A stretch of DNA of 37,117 nt from positions 1 to 37,117 of the forward strand of contig WVZL01000037.1 in assembly GCA_011772495.1 (NCBI GenBank), given 5' to 3'. Positions 17,988-26,557 of the stretch are shown here, piece after piece. Positions within the stretch are counted from its first letter, which is position 1. Each line of letters starts with the position of its first letter. Below the pieces are notes generated by a model. That model was not told where the DNA came from, did not search any database, and saw nothing but the letters and a program-made list of their open reading frames with translations. The position numbers and the translations under genes were made by a program. Source of the DNA: Candidatus Aminicenantota bacterium (lineage in GTDB: Bacteria; Acidobacteriota; Aminicenantia; Aminicenantales; Aminicenantaceae).

Positions 17988-20288
17988 ATGGAATACGAAG
18001 AGAAAGAAAGGCATATTGACTTATCAGAGTACTGGCAGAGAATCGTTAAAAGAAAATGGGTGATCATTTCCCTGACCACAGTCATCGTTTTAATCGTTGG
18101 AGTATTTTCTTTCACGAGTACACCTCTTTATAGAGCAAGAACCACAGTTCTCATTAAGGAAACCAGCTCAAGAATGTTGAGCATTCAGGAGATGTTTTCT
18201 AATTATCCAGTCCAGAGGTACGATTTCATGAATCAAAACTTGAACACCCAATTAAAGATACTTACCAGTCGGTCTCTAGCGGAAAGAGTTGCCAGGAAGA
18301 TGAATCTCAGTGCCCGCCCAGAGATTCAAGCGCTGGGAAAATCAAAAACGAACCCCATCCAAGCTTTTAAAAACTTCTTTTCTTTTAGATGGCTTTTTGG
18401 AGCGTTTGCTCCCCAAAAGAAGAAGGAAGACATGGATTCACAGCCGATATTGAGACAGGACCCAGATACTCTGCTGGCTCCAATTATTCTTGGAGGAATA
18501 AGCGTTAGTCCAATAAGAGACACGCGGGTGGTTGAGTTAAGCTACACTTCTTCTCATCCAGTACTTGCTGCTGACATCGTGAACGCTTTAGCCGAAGAGT
18601 TCATAAGTTATTCTGTTGAGATCCGGTACGAAGCCACTCAGGAGGCTTCTGAGTTCTTGAACGAGCAGATTGCCCAGTTAAGAGAAGAATTGGCCTCGAA
18701 AGAGAGTGAGCTTCAAAGGTATGGGCAGGAGAAAGAGCTTTACTTCTTGAGTGATAGAGAAAGCACCGTGCTCAATAAGTTTTCTGATCTGAATACAGCT
18801 TTTACTCAGGCTCAAATCGAACGCATCAATGCTGAATCTGCTTACAGAGAATTAAAAAGCTTAAATATTGCTTCTCTCCCTCAATTTGTCAACAATGCTC
18901 TGATCCAGAATCTCAAAACGCAGTACACGAATATAAAGAATGAGTACGAAGAAAAGAGTAAAATATTCAAACCCAATTATCCAGAGATGATAACCCTTAA
19001 AGCCAAGCTAGACAGCATGAGGGATGAGCTCAAGAGCGAGATTGAGAAGGCTGTGGGTGCAGCTGAGACTGAATACCGCTCGACATTAAAAAAGCAGTGG
19101 TCGCTGAAAAGCCTTCTCGATTCCCAGCGAAAAGATGTCGCCAGGATGAACAGCAATGCCATCCTGTACAACAGCTTGAAAATTGAGGTCGAAAATAAGA
19201 GAATGCTTTTGAACTCCCTGGTAGCCAAGCAGAATGAAACCCTGGTTTCAGCGAGGTTAGGAGGATTGAGAACGAGTGATATCAAGATCCTGGACAAGGC
19301 CTTGGTCCCCAGGGCGCCTTTTTCTCCGAATACCAAAAGAAACATTCTATTAGCCCTCTTTTTTGGACTTTTTATGGGAATAGGATTGGCTTTCGGCTTA
19401 GAATACCTGGACAACTCAGTCAAAGGACCTGAAGATGTGGAGAAACTGGTTGGTCTTCCTTCTTTGGGAGTGATTCCCTATCTTTCCCCTGATGGCACTG
19501 GTGAGAGAAGAAGATACGGCTATTCAAGATCAAGAAATTCTTATTCCGATGGCAAAGAAGCATCTGTACTCAATAAAGCAAAAGGTATTGAGCTCATCAA
19601 TAAACTCTATCCTCAGTTTTACATATCAGAGGATTACAGGACAGTCAGGACTTCGATAATGCTCTCTTCGGCCAGCAACCCTCCACAAGCCATCACTTTT
19701 TCAAGTTCCTTGCCCCAGGAAGGAAAAACAGCCACGGTAGCCAACTTAGCCGTGGCTTTTGCCCAACTGAAGAAGGACGTTCTGGTCTTAGACGCAGATT
19801 TAAGAAAGCCCCGACTCCATCGCATATTCAAGATAGGAAATCATAAAGGGCTGAGCAGTTACTTGACCGGGCGGTCATCCTTTAAAGAGGTGGTCCAGAA
19901 GACAACTGTAGATAATGTCTGGCTTATTCCCAGCGGGCCACTTCCTCCCAATCCAGCTGAGCTTTTGGATTCTGAGCCAATGAAGGAACTGATAGAAGAA
20001 GCAAAAAGCAGGTGGGATTTTGTCCTCATTGATACTCCTCCTGTGCTGGCTGTCATCGACCCGGTAATCACCAGCTCCCTTTCTGATGGGACGGTCTTCG
20101 TTGTTAAAGCAGGGGAGACTTCACGAAAGCCTTTCTTGAAGGCAGTTGAAGAGTTTGAGAAAGCAAAGTCCAGAATCATTGGTGTTTTGTTTAACGAGAT
20201 AAAGATCAAGAAAGAGGGGTATCACTCCTCTTATTATCGTCATTATTACAGACAGCAGTATTATGGTGATGACCAAGGCCAGGATTAA
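17988..20288 (+). CDS. wzc: Polysaccharide co-polymerase with tyrosine autokinase domain (Wzc/BY-kinase)
   Basis: This 766-aa inner-membrane protein controls chain length and export. The N-terminal Wzz domain starts with a transmembrane helix (WVIISLTTVIVLIVGVFSF), followed by a long periplasmic coiled-coil region. A second helix (ILLALFFGLFMGIGLAFGLE) comes after the PxxP-like KALVPRAPFSPN. The cytoplasmic BY-kinase domain has Walker A SLPQEGKTATVAN, Walker A' VLVLDADLRKPRLH and Walker B FVLIDTPPV. The tail is a tyrosine cluster (seven Tyr within GYHSSYYRHYYRQQYYG), the usual autophosphorylation site. The ATG at 17988 has AAGGGGG five bases upstream; a TTG at 17970 is less likely. Confidence 0.95.
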   Translation: MEYEEKERHIDLSEYWQRIVKRKWVIISLTTVIVLIVGVFSFTSTPLYRARTTVLIKETSSRMLSIQEMFSNYPVQRYDFMNQNLNTQLKILTSRSLAERVARKMNLSARPEIQALGKSKTNPIQAFKNFFSFRWLFGAFAPQKKKEDMDSQPILRQDPDTLLAPIILGGISVSPIRDTRVVELSYTSSHPVLAADIVNALAEEFISYSVEIRYEATQEASEFLNEQIAQLREELASKESELQRYGQEKELYFLSDRESTVLNKFSDLNTAFTQAQIERINAESAYRELKSLNIASLPQFVNNALIQNLKTQYTNIKNEYEEKSKIFKPNYPEMITLKAKLDSMRDELKSEIEKAVGAAETEYRSTLKKQWSLKSLLDSQRKDVARMNSNAILYNSLKIEVENKRMLLNSLVAKQNETLVSARLGGLRTSDIKILDKALVPRAPFSPNTKRNILLALFFGLFMGIGLAFGLEYLDNSVKGPEDVEKLVGLPSLGVIPYLSPDGTGERRRYGYSRSRNSYSDGKEASVLNKAKGIELINKLYPQFYISEDYRTVRTSIMLSSASNPPQAITFSSSLPQEGKTATVANLAVAFAQLKKDVLVLDADLRKPRLHRIFKIGNHKGLSSYLTGRSSFKEVVQKTTVDNVWLIPSGPLPPNPAELLDSEPMKELIEEAKSRWDFVLIDTPPVLAVIDPVITSSLSDGTVFVVKAGETSRKPFLKAVEEFEKAKSRIIGVLFNEIKIKKEGYHSSYYRHYYRQQYYGDDQGQD

Positions 20289-20291
20289 GTG

Positions 20292-21101
20292 ATGATCGAT
20301 CTTCATTGTCATATTCTTCCAGGCTTGGATGATGGTTCAGAAGGTCTGGAAGAGTCTATAGAGATGGCCAGAGCTGCCGAGCATGACGGCATAGAAAAGA
20401 TCGTAGCCACGCCTCATCTTTTCCGGGATAATCTCACCTACGAGGATTTAAGCGTTATCGAAGAAAAGAAAGACGAGCTTAACCAGGCTTTGGGGGCCGA
20501 AAATATCAACGTCGAGATCTTCGCTGGGGCAGAAGTGAATATTTCCCACCATCTCCTCGAGGAGATAAGAGAAAACCGCAGCTATCTGACTCTTCACCAG
20601 AGCTCGTATATGTTCGTCGAGTTTCCCCCTGACCATGTCTTTTCTGGAGTCAAGGAACTCTTCTTTGAATTGATGAGCGAAGGGATCACTCCCATCATCG
20701 CCCATCCGGAGAGGAACTCTGTTTTTATCCACCATCCTGGTTCATTATACGAATTGCTTCAGATGGGAGCCCTAGCACAAGCGAACAGCGGGAGCTTCTT
20801 ACGAAGATACGGAAGTACAGTCGAAAGCGCAGTCCTTCGTTTACTGCAGCTCAACCTGATTCATTTCATCGGCAGCGATGGTCATAACAGTCGTTCTAAG
20901 GCGCCTCGGCTTTCGGAAGCCGTAAGAATTGCTGCCTCCTTGATCGGAGAGGAGAGAGCCAAAGCATTGGTCACAGAAAACCCACAGGCTGTTCTAGATG
21001 ATCAGCAGATACCTGACTATCCCGAACCAATTCATCCTGAAGAAAAAGAAAGAAAGCTGAGAGTAAAACTGCCAGGCTTTCTGGGGAGAAACAAGAAATA
21101 A
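20292..21101 (+). CDS. CpsB/YwqE-type PHP tyrosine-protein phosphatase
   Basis: This 269-aa metal-dependent phosphatase of the PHP superfamily would dephosphorylate the kinase encoded just upstream. Metal-ligand motifs are visible in order: IDLHCHILPGLDDGSE at the N-terminus, VATPHLFRDN, GAEVNISHHL, IIAHPERNSVF and HFIGSDGHNS. Length and order match the CpsB/YwqE group. ATG 20292 lies three bases after the kinase stop; an adjacent GTG at 20289 would add one residue. A basic C-terminal tail (about residues 240-269) is not part of the catalytic domain. Confidence 0.93.
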   Translation: MIDLHCHILPGLDDGSEGLEESIEMARAAEHDGIEKIVATPHLFRDNLTYEDLSVIEEKKDELNQALGAENINVEIFAGAEVNISHHLLEEIRENRSYLTLHQSSYMFVEFPPDHVFSGVKELFFELMSEGITPIIAHPERNSVFIHHPGSLYELLQMGALAQANSGSFLRRYGSTVESAVLRLLQLNLIHFIGSDGHNSRSKAPRLSEAVRIAASLIGEERAKALVTENPQAVLDDQQIPDYPEPIHPEEKERKLRVKLPGFLGRNKK

Positions 21102-21105
21102 GCTT

Positions 21106-22575
21106 ATGAAGGAATACAAAGTCCCGTTAAGTCATGACCCGAGACGTAGGAATCCGGCTTACGAGGAAGGGGCAGGCCAGAAGTTCATTGAATGGGGTAT
21201 CATAGCCCTCATTATCTTCAGTCCCCTTCCTGCTGCCTCGGTTTACGAATGGTCGGTATTGGTCATTCAGCTCGTAGTCGTGGCGATGATGATCGCTTAC
21301 TTCATGATGAAAGAGAAGCCCGAAGAGAACGCGGCTCTTTCCTATGCTGCGAGATGGCCAAAATATATTTTTATTGGGGTTTTCGCCCTTGTTTTCATCC
21401 AGCTTGTTCCTCTGCCCAAGTATTTAGTCCAGTTCCTTGCTCCCAACACGTTTTCGTTCAAAGCTGATTTTTCTGCTGCGGGTTCGGAAATAAAATTCAT
21501 GACGCTCTCGTTGATCCCCTCTCGTACTCTACAGGAAGGTCTTGAGCTTCTGACATATTTCTTCCTCGCTTTTCTCATTTTCAAAGTCATCACCAGGCGG
21601 GAGCAGATCATGAGGCTATTTTCAGTCTTGGTCATCATGGGCATTTTCGAGGCTCTTTACGGCCTTTTTGAGCTCTACCGAAAGGAGCCGAGAATTCTGT
21701 TCTACAAGAAAATTCATGATCTAGATTCCGTCACTGGAACCTTTGTCAACAGAAACCACTTCTCAGGCTATCTGGAGATGATCATTCCTCTAGCCATCGG
21801 ATTAATGATCGCCCGGGCAGATTTGTTTTCTGTGACCGGGAAGAGATGGCGGGAGAAAATCCTTCAGTTGTCCAGAAAGGGAGTTTCCATCAATTTAATT
21901 CTTAGTGTCTCCATTGTCATCATGTCCCTGGCGATTCTTCTTTCCAAATCCCGTTCAGGGATCTTTATCCTGGTTCTTACTTTTATCCTCTTCTTTGAAT
22001 TGACGGTTCTGTACTTTGGCCGAGCCAAGGAACAGCAAAGATGGACCAGAAATTTCCTTATCGTGACTTTTCTGCTGATCACTTTCATTTCTCTTTATAT
22101 TGGTATCGAATCCACTATCGAAAGATTCTCCATGAATGAGCTGCTCCAGGAAGGAAGGCCTCTTTATTGGAGCAATGTCAGGGCGATGATTAGAGAATTC
22201 ACAATTTTTGGAATAGGATTGGGAACTTTTGCCTCTGTCTATCCTTCTTTCGAGGCTGGGGTAGCTCTCGATTACGGCCGCCTCTCCCACGCTCATAACG
22301 ATTATCTTGAGTATCTAGCCGAGCTGGGTCTGATAGGTGGGATTTTGCTGATCGGAGGCATATTTTTCATGGTCATCAATTCTTTTCTTGTTTGGCGGGA
22401 AAGAAGACATCCTAAAGTGAAGGGATTGGCCATGGGAGGAATCATTGCGGTAGTTGCCATTTTGATACATAGCCTTACTGACTTCAACCTGCATATCCCG
22501 GCGAACATGTTGCTGTTCACGGTGGTCCTTTCTTTGACCATAGTGACTGCCTTTCATCAAAAATCGGGAAAATAA
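21106..22575 (+). CDS. O-antigen ligase/polymerase family membrane protein
   Basis: This 489-aa polytopic inner-membrane protein has a cytoplasmic N-tail of about 30 residues and roughly 12 hydrophobic segments. The Wzy_C (PF04932) signature is GLGTFASVYPSF followed by LSHAHNDYLEYLAELGLIGG, with the conserved His and the following helix. It is the second member of this family in the locus. Coming after the kinase/phosphatase pair and directly before a TPR protein, it could be a glycan ligase or an alternative polymerase. It starts four bases after the phosphatase stop, so translation is probably coupled; no strong ribosome binding site is seen. Confidence 0.88.
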   Translation: MKEYKVPLSHDPRRRNPAYEEGAGQKFIEWGIIALIIFSPLPAASVYEWSVLVIQLVVVAMMIAYFMMKEKPEENAALSYAARWPKYIFIGVFALVFIQLVPLPKYLVQFLAPNTFSFKADFSAAGSEIKFMTLSLIPSRTLQEGLELLTYFFLAFLIFKVITRREQIMRLFSVLVIMGIFEALYGLFELYRKEPRILFYKKIHDLDSVTGTFVNRNHFSGYLEMIIPLAIGLMIARADLFSVTGKRWREKILQLSRKGVSINLILSVSIVIMSLAILLSKSRSGIFILVLTFILFFELTVLYFGRAKEQQRWTRNFLIVTFLLITFISLYIGIESTIERFSMNELLQEGRPLYWSNVRAMIREFTIFGIGLGTFASVYPSFEAGVALDYGRLSHAHNDYLEYLAELGLIGGILLIGGIFFMVINSFLVWRERRHPKVKGLAMGGIIAVVAILIHSLTDFNLHIPANMLLFTVVLSLTIVTAFHQKSGK

Positions 22576-22607
22576 AAATTTTGCTTCCATAAAAATGGAC
22601 TGAGAAG

Positions 22608-24293
22608 ATGGAAAGTGTTAAGAAAGGTCTTTTCATAGCCTTGCTCATCATCATCGGTGCCTTAGAAGCCGCCCTTTACTGGAACACCCATCTCTATTAT
22701 CAGGCCAAAGAAAAGATTGAGAACTCGCATGAAAAGATAGAAGTCCTGGAGAAGGCGAATCTTTTCTATCCCTTTAATGACCTTGTTTATTATGAGCTGG
22801 GGAAAGCCTATTTTAATTTAGGTGTCGAGAACATAGGCCGGACAGATATCCGGGATGCTTACCTTCGAGAATCTACCGAAAATTTTACTCGTTCCCTAGC
22901 GATCAACCCAGCTTCGCCCTTCAGCCATTTCAATTTTGCTCAGTCTCTGCTCTACCAGACTTATGCCGCTCCCTCTTCTGACTTAAAATATTTCGAAGAA
23001 TACAAAAAAGCTGCATTCCTCACCGGTCATCACAGCCAGATATTCTATGAAGTGGGGAAGATATTGTTTTCTCGTTGGGAATGGCTGTCTCCGGAAGAGA
23101 GAGAATTTACTCTAGAGATCACAAAGAAAATATTAAACAGAAAATGGCGAGAGACATTCCGCACCCTCCTGCCTATCTGGGAGATGAATGTCAAAGATTA
23201 CGAGGTGATGGAGAAGGTCCTTCCCGAAGATCCAGGAGCATACCGGTGGTATGCTCGATTTCTAGGAGAGAAATCCCTCTCATCTGACGTAAGACAGCAG
23301 AAGCTGGCTCTGGCTGAGTTCCTCGAGTTCGAAAAAGCAAAAAATACACATACCCTGGGAGTAAACAAATGGAGGTATTATCAGATTCAAGAGGCCTGCA
23401 ATCATTTCAAGTCTGCCTTGAGCCTCTTGAAAGGAATAAATTTTTACCAGGATCTCGTAGGCCAAGAGCTGATCGAACCCTCAGAGTTCGATGAGCTGCA
23501 GAAATCCGTCTATTTGAATCTTTTAAAGTGCCGGGTAGACGGAGAAACAAGCCTTGATGAGATTGAGGAATTCCTTCAGAGCTATCTTTCTCTGGAAAAC
23601 AAGCTGGTCAGTGTGGAGGAGCTCGAAACTTATCTTATAGACAGGGGATTGATCGAAAAGAGATTGGAGGGAAGCTTTGAGGATTTAAAACGTCTATACT
23701 TCCAGATTCTTTTTGCTTCGAGACAGAGCCGTTACCGAGAAATCATGAGAGTAGGGAATCTTTTACAGCAGAGTCTCGTTGTCGTTCCTGAAGACCAGAG
23801 GGAGGACTATAGGAGAATCTTGAAATTGATCGGAGATGCATACCTGAAATCCGATTACTTGTATGATGCAGAGAAATTCTACCAAAAAGCCTATGAGATA
23901 GAGCCTTCTAACCTGGAGACCCTCTTCAAGATGCGCCGCATTTATGAACGGTTAAACGAGGTGAGAAAGGTTCAAGCGATGAACTGGAGGATAAGAAATC
24001 TTCTTCCGCAACGGGAAATCCTTGTCAGAGGCATTGCCATAGAAAAAGGAAAGAGACATTCGCGTCGGCTGGTGTTTGATGAAAGAAAGATCATGTTAGT
24101 ACTGCAGTTCAGACGATCCAGAGAGGGAGAAACCCCGTTGATTTCAGTGTATTTCAACGAGCGAATCGTCTGGGAAGACTATCTGAGGGATAATTTTATC
24201 TCTATCCCGTTGGATACACAGATTGGGGAGAATGTTCTGGTGATTAGCCCGGTGAACAGGGGAGTAGGCCTTTTAAAAATACAATATCGTTAG
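22608..24293 (+). CDS. Membrane-anchored TPR-repeat protein
   Basis: This 561-aa protein has one N-terminal transmembrane anchor (GLFIALLIIIGALEAALYW), so most of it should be periplasmic. TPR-like units are visible near residues 45-110 (YYELGKAYFNLG, ENFTRSLAINPASP) and near 395-460 (IGDAYLKSDYLYDAEKFYQK, AYEIEPSNLETLFKM). The last 75 residues look beta-rich. TPR proteins often accompany or are fused to O-antigen ligase family proteins, and this gene directly follows one, so an assembly or scaffold role is likely. It is the last gene of the dense polysaccharide block. Confidence 0.82.
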   Translation: MESVKKGLFIALLIIIGALEAALYWNTHLYYQAKEKIENSHEKIEVLEKANLFYPFNDLVYYELGKAYFNLGVENIGRTDIRDAYLRESTENFTRSLAINPASPFSHFNFAQSLLYQTYAAPSSDLKYFEEYKKAAFLTGHHSQIFYEVGKILFSRWEWLSPEEREFTLEITKKILNRKWRETFRTLLPIWEMNVKDYEVMEKVLPEDPGAYRWYARFLGEKSLSSDVRQQKLALAEFLEFEKAKNTHTLGVNKWRYYQIQEACNHFKSALSLLKGINFYQDLVGQELIEPSEFDELQKSVYLNLLKCRVDGETSLDEIEEFLQSYLSLENKLVSVEELETYLIDRGLIEKRLEGSFEDLKRLYFQILFASRQSRYREIMRVGNLLQQSLVVVPEDQREDYRRILKLIGDAYLKSDYLYDAEKFYQKAYEIEPSNLETLFKMRRIYERLNEVRKVQAMNWRIRNLLPQREILVRGIAIEKGKRHSRRLVFDERKIMLVLQFRRSREGETPLISVYFNERIVWEDYLRDNFISIPLDTQIGENVLVISPVNRGVGLLKIQYR

Positions 24294-24346
24294 CTGCTTT
24301 TCTTCAATTCTCCTGATTTAGACCCGACTTTACAGAATCTAAAATA

Positions 24347-24377
24347 AGGGTGAGGTTTTTGGCCTTTTTTTCACCCT
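24347..24377. repeat. Inverted repeat downstream of the polysaccharide operon
   Basis: AGGGTGA at 24347-24353 pairs with TCACCCT at 24371-24377 around a 17-base T-rich loop. On the top strand the T run is inside the loop rather than after the stem, so it is not a classic terminator for the operon. On the bottom strand the stem is followed by TTATTTT. It is the only stem in the gap after the TPR gene, so it might still end the operon transcript. A nearby AAAAAAATCACCTC gives a possible alternative pairing. Confidence 0.4.
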
Positions 24378-24475
24378 GCAAGGGGATAAAAAAATCACCT
24401 CAAATGGCTATTTACATGCATTTCAATCTTACTGATAATTAAAATGGCCGACAACTGCGCCGTCTATCGAAAAGT

Positions 24476-24497
24476 AGCATTATTCATGAATAATGCT
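24476..24497. promoter_or_regulatory. Perfect 22-bp palindrome upstream of the membrane protein gene
   Basis: The sequence is AGCATTATTC followed by ATGAATAATGCT, which equals its own reverse complement over 22 bases. It lies 23 bases before the start of the gene at 24521 and has no T run after it. Perfect symmetry of this length suggests an operator for a dimeric regulator or a 5'-leader hairpin. The gap from 24294 to 24520 holds no other gene. Confidence 0.5.
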
Positions 24498-24520
24498 CTT
24501 TAGAGTCATAAGAAATGTAG

Positions 24521-25387
24521 ATGGATAACTTCAGATTATTTACTACCATAAGGGGTCCGAAAGCTAAATTCGTTGCAGTTCCCCTTGTTTTTTTCTTCCT
24601 GATCTTTTACTGCCCTCACTTCTTGCCAGCTCAAGCCGTCGGGCAGGGAAGCTTGACCGGATTGATTTACGATGAAGATGGAGTCACCCCTGTCCAAGGG
24701 GCAGTTGTTAAGATAAGGAACGTAGTGGATGGGACGGTCTACCAAAGCAGCGCTTCAAACAGCCAAGGAGCTTTTAAGATTGAAGGGATCAATGAGGGTC
24801 TCTACTCAGCTGGCATTTCAACAGCCACCGGAGATTTTAATTTTGAGAACCTCATAGGAATAAAAGCGGACGAGCCGGCCAAAATATCATTCTCCTTGGT
24901 TTCTACTGGAACGCAAGACACTTCTCTTCCCGGAGAAACAAGCAACCCCGATCCTAAAGAACGCACTTCTTCTCCTGCTGAGGGAGGATCCGAGGTGCCT
25001 GCCCCTGCGCGAGGCGTTTTCATCGGCAGGGTAGTAAATTTCAGTCCAGAAACACAAGAAGCTGCTATCCTCATCGAAGAAGGGAGTTTAAAAGTAGGCG
25101 ATGAGATTATTTTTAAAGGGACAGAGACTGATTTTTCTCAAAAAGTAGAATCTCTGTCATTAGAATTCACCCCTGTTAAAGAAGCTTCTGTCGGACAGAC
25201 TCCTGGGGTTGTAGCAGTCCAGCTAGTGGAAGTTGGAGATTTTGTGTATTTAAAGAAAAGAAGGGTGCTTTTCTTCTTTCTCTCTCCCATAGGTGTGGCC
25301 ACGGTCCTAGCAGCTTCGAGTGGGATTGTGTACGGGATTGTAAAACTGACTGAGGAAGAAGAAGAAGTATCGGCTTTTAAAAAGTAG
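24521..25387 (+). CDS. Membrane protein: carboxypeptidase-regulatory-like domain plus EF-Tu-domain-2-like beta-barrel
   Basis: This 288-aa protein has an N-terminal signal/anchor segment (FVAVPLVFFFLIFYCPHF). A carboxypeptidase-regulatory-like beta-sandwich follows (about residues 43-110: GSLTGLIYDEDG, VQGAVVKIRN, SNSQGAFKIEG). A Pro/Ser/Glu-rich linker comes next. Residues 165-246 then read GVFIGRVVNFSPETQEAAIL, SLKVGDEIIFKGTETDFSQK and VEVGDFVYLKK, closely resembling the translation-factor-like beta-barrel found at the end of U32 peptidases and in small stand-alone barrels. A C-terminal hydrophobic segment (VLFFFLSPIGVATVLAA) and an acidic tail finish it. Function is unknown. The ribosome binding site is poor. 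Confidence 0.75.
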   Translation: MDNFRLFTTIRGPKAKFVAVPLVFFFLIFYCPHFLPAQAVGQGSLTGLIYDEDGVTPVQGAVVKIRNVVDGTVYQSSASNSQGAFKIEGINEGLYSAGISTATGDFNFENLIGIKADEPAKISFSLVSTGTQDTSLPGETSNPDPKERTSSPAEGGSEVPAPARGVFIGRVVNFSPETQEAAILIEEGSLKVGDEIIFKGTETDFSQKVESLSLEFTPVKEASVGQTPGVVAVQLVEVGDFVYLKKRRVLFFFLSPIGVATVLAASSGIVYGIVKLTEEEEEVSAFKK

Positions 25388-25486
25388 TCAAAATATCTCT
25401 CCTTCATTTTCTTTCTTTAAATCATTTGCTTCAGCTTCTCTAATCCATTTCCTAGTATCTGTATTATAGCTTTAAATTTTTTTCTA

Positions 25487-26461
25487 ATGAAAAAAACCCA
25501 TCCCCTTGTTTCTGTCATTATGCCTTGTTACAATGAAGAAAAATATATCGCTGATTCCCTGCAAAGCTTACTGGATGATTTTTGCCTGAAGAATTGTGAG
25601 ATAATCGTTGTGGATGGGATGAGCGAAGATGGGACTCAAGATATCGTCAATTCCTTGATAAAAAAGAGGTTTCCGATAAAGCTTTTTAAGAACGAGAAGA
25701 AACTCCAGGTTCATGGGCTTAATCTTGCCTTATCCAAGGCAAAAGGAAAGATCATTATCAGAGCAGACGCCCATTGTCTTTATCCGCCCGGGTATGTAAA
25801 AAAATGTGTTGATTTATTGATGACAGAGAAGGCCCTGAATGTGGGAGGGGTGATGATGCCCCAAGGAGAAACGACAGTCCAGAAAGCTATAGCTTTTGCT
25901 CTGAAGCATCCAATGGGAGTTGGAGATGCAAAATGGCATTTGGGGAATTATAGCGGCTACGTGGATACTGTCTATTTGGGAACATTCAGGAAAGGACTTT
26001 TCAAAGATATCGGTCTCTATGATCTGAAATCCAGCCCGAATGAAGATGCAGAGCTGAATCTCAGGATTCTGAAGGCGGGAGGAAAGGTTTATCTAGAAAG
26101 CTCTCTAGAAGTCATCTATTTTCCGAGGGAGTCTTTAAAAGAACTGGCCATCCAGTACTTCAAGTACGGCCGAGGCAGGTGCTACACCACTCTGAAACAC
26201 AGAAAAATAACCTCTTTTAGACAGATTGCCCCGATTTTGCTCGTTTTGGCCTTCTTTTTATCAATTGTTTTAAGCTTTTTCCAGCCTTTGATTCTTTTGT
26301 TTCCTCTTATTTATCTTGGGGTGGTGTTTTTGACTGCTCTTTTGAGCTGGCCGAAACAATCTATTCCTTTTAAACAAAGATTTCTAACAGGCCTGGCTTT
26401 TTTGATCATGCATACTTGCTGGGGAGTCGGATTTTTATCGCGTTTGCTATTCCGTAAGTAA
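25487..26461 (+). CDS. GT2-family glycosyltransferase (ExoA-like)
   Basis: This 324-aa GT-A glycosyltransferase begins with the GT2 core (VSVIMPCYNEEKYIADSL), has VVDGMSEDGTQDIV, the metal-binding region IIIRADAHCLYPPGYV, and the acceptor-side acidic motif SSPNEDAELNLRILKAGG. The C-terminus has two hydrophobic helices (IAPILLVLAFFLSIVLSFF, LILLFPLIYLGVVFLTALL) that anchor it in the inner membrane, as in succinoglycan ExoA-type enzymes. It is separated from the main locus by the 24521 gene and a 99-bp gap, so it may serve the same polysaccharide from its own promoter. Donor and acceptor are unknown. Confidence 0.9.
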   Translation: MKKTHPLVSVIMPCYNEEKYIADSLQSLLDDFCLKNCEIIVVDGMSEDGTQDIVNSLIKKRFPIKLFKNEKKLQVHGLNLALSKAKGKIIIRADAHCLYPPGYVKKCVDLLMTEKALNVGGVMMPQGETTVQKAIAFALKHPMGVGDAKWHLGNYSGYVDTVYLGTFRKGLFKDIGLYDLKSSPNEDAELNLRILKAGGKVYLESSLEVIYFPRESLKELAIQYFKYGRGRCYTTLKHRKITSFRQIAPILLVLAFFLSIVLSFFQPLILLFPLIYLGVVFLTALLSWPKQSIPFKQRFLTGLAFLIMHTCWGVGFLSRLLFRK

Positions 26462-26524
26462 TTTATCCATCATAGTCCTAAAATTGTCTTTTTAGGCTGA
26501 TTGTTTAAAATAAAGAGTTGAGAT

Positions 26525-26557
26525 TATTGTTGCGAGGGGCGAAGCAAGGTGGTAATC
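26525..26557 (+). repeat. Dispersed GCGAGG...GAAGC repeat, copy 1
   Basis: TTGCGAGGGGCGAAGCAAGG followed by TGGTAATCT matches the widespread bacterial repeat type with core TTGCGAGGNNNGAAGCNNNGNAGCAATC. An inverted copy lies at 27167-27207 and two direct copies near 36.4-36.5 kb. It overlaps the start of the next gene and includes that gene's likely ribosome binding site. Confidence 0.7.

Noticed and set aside
18977..19423. 148-aa open frame on the minus strand
   Set aside because: It lies wholly inside the Wzc-type kinase gene, has no ribosome binding site and no recognisable motif; it is a shadow of the coding strand.
26477..26496. CCTAAAA/TTTTAGG hairpin after the GT2 gene
   Set aside because: A 7-bp A/T-rich stem with no T run after it is too weak to call a terminator.
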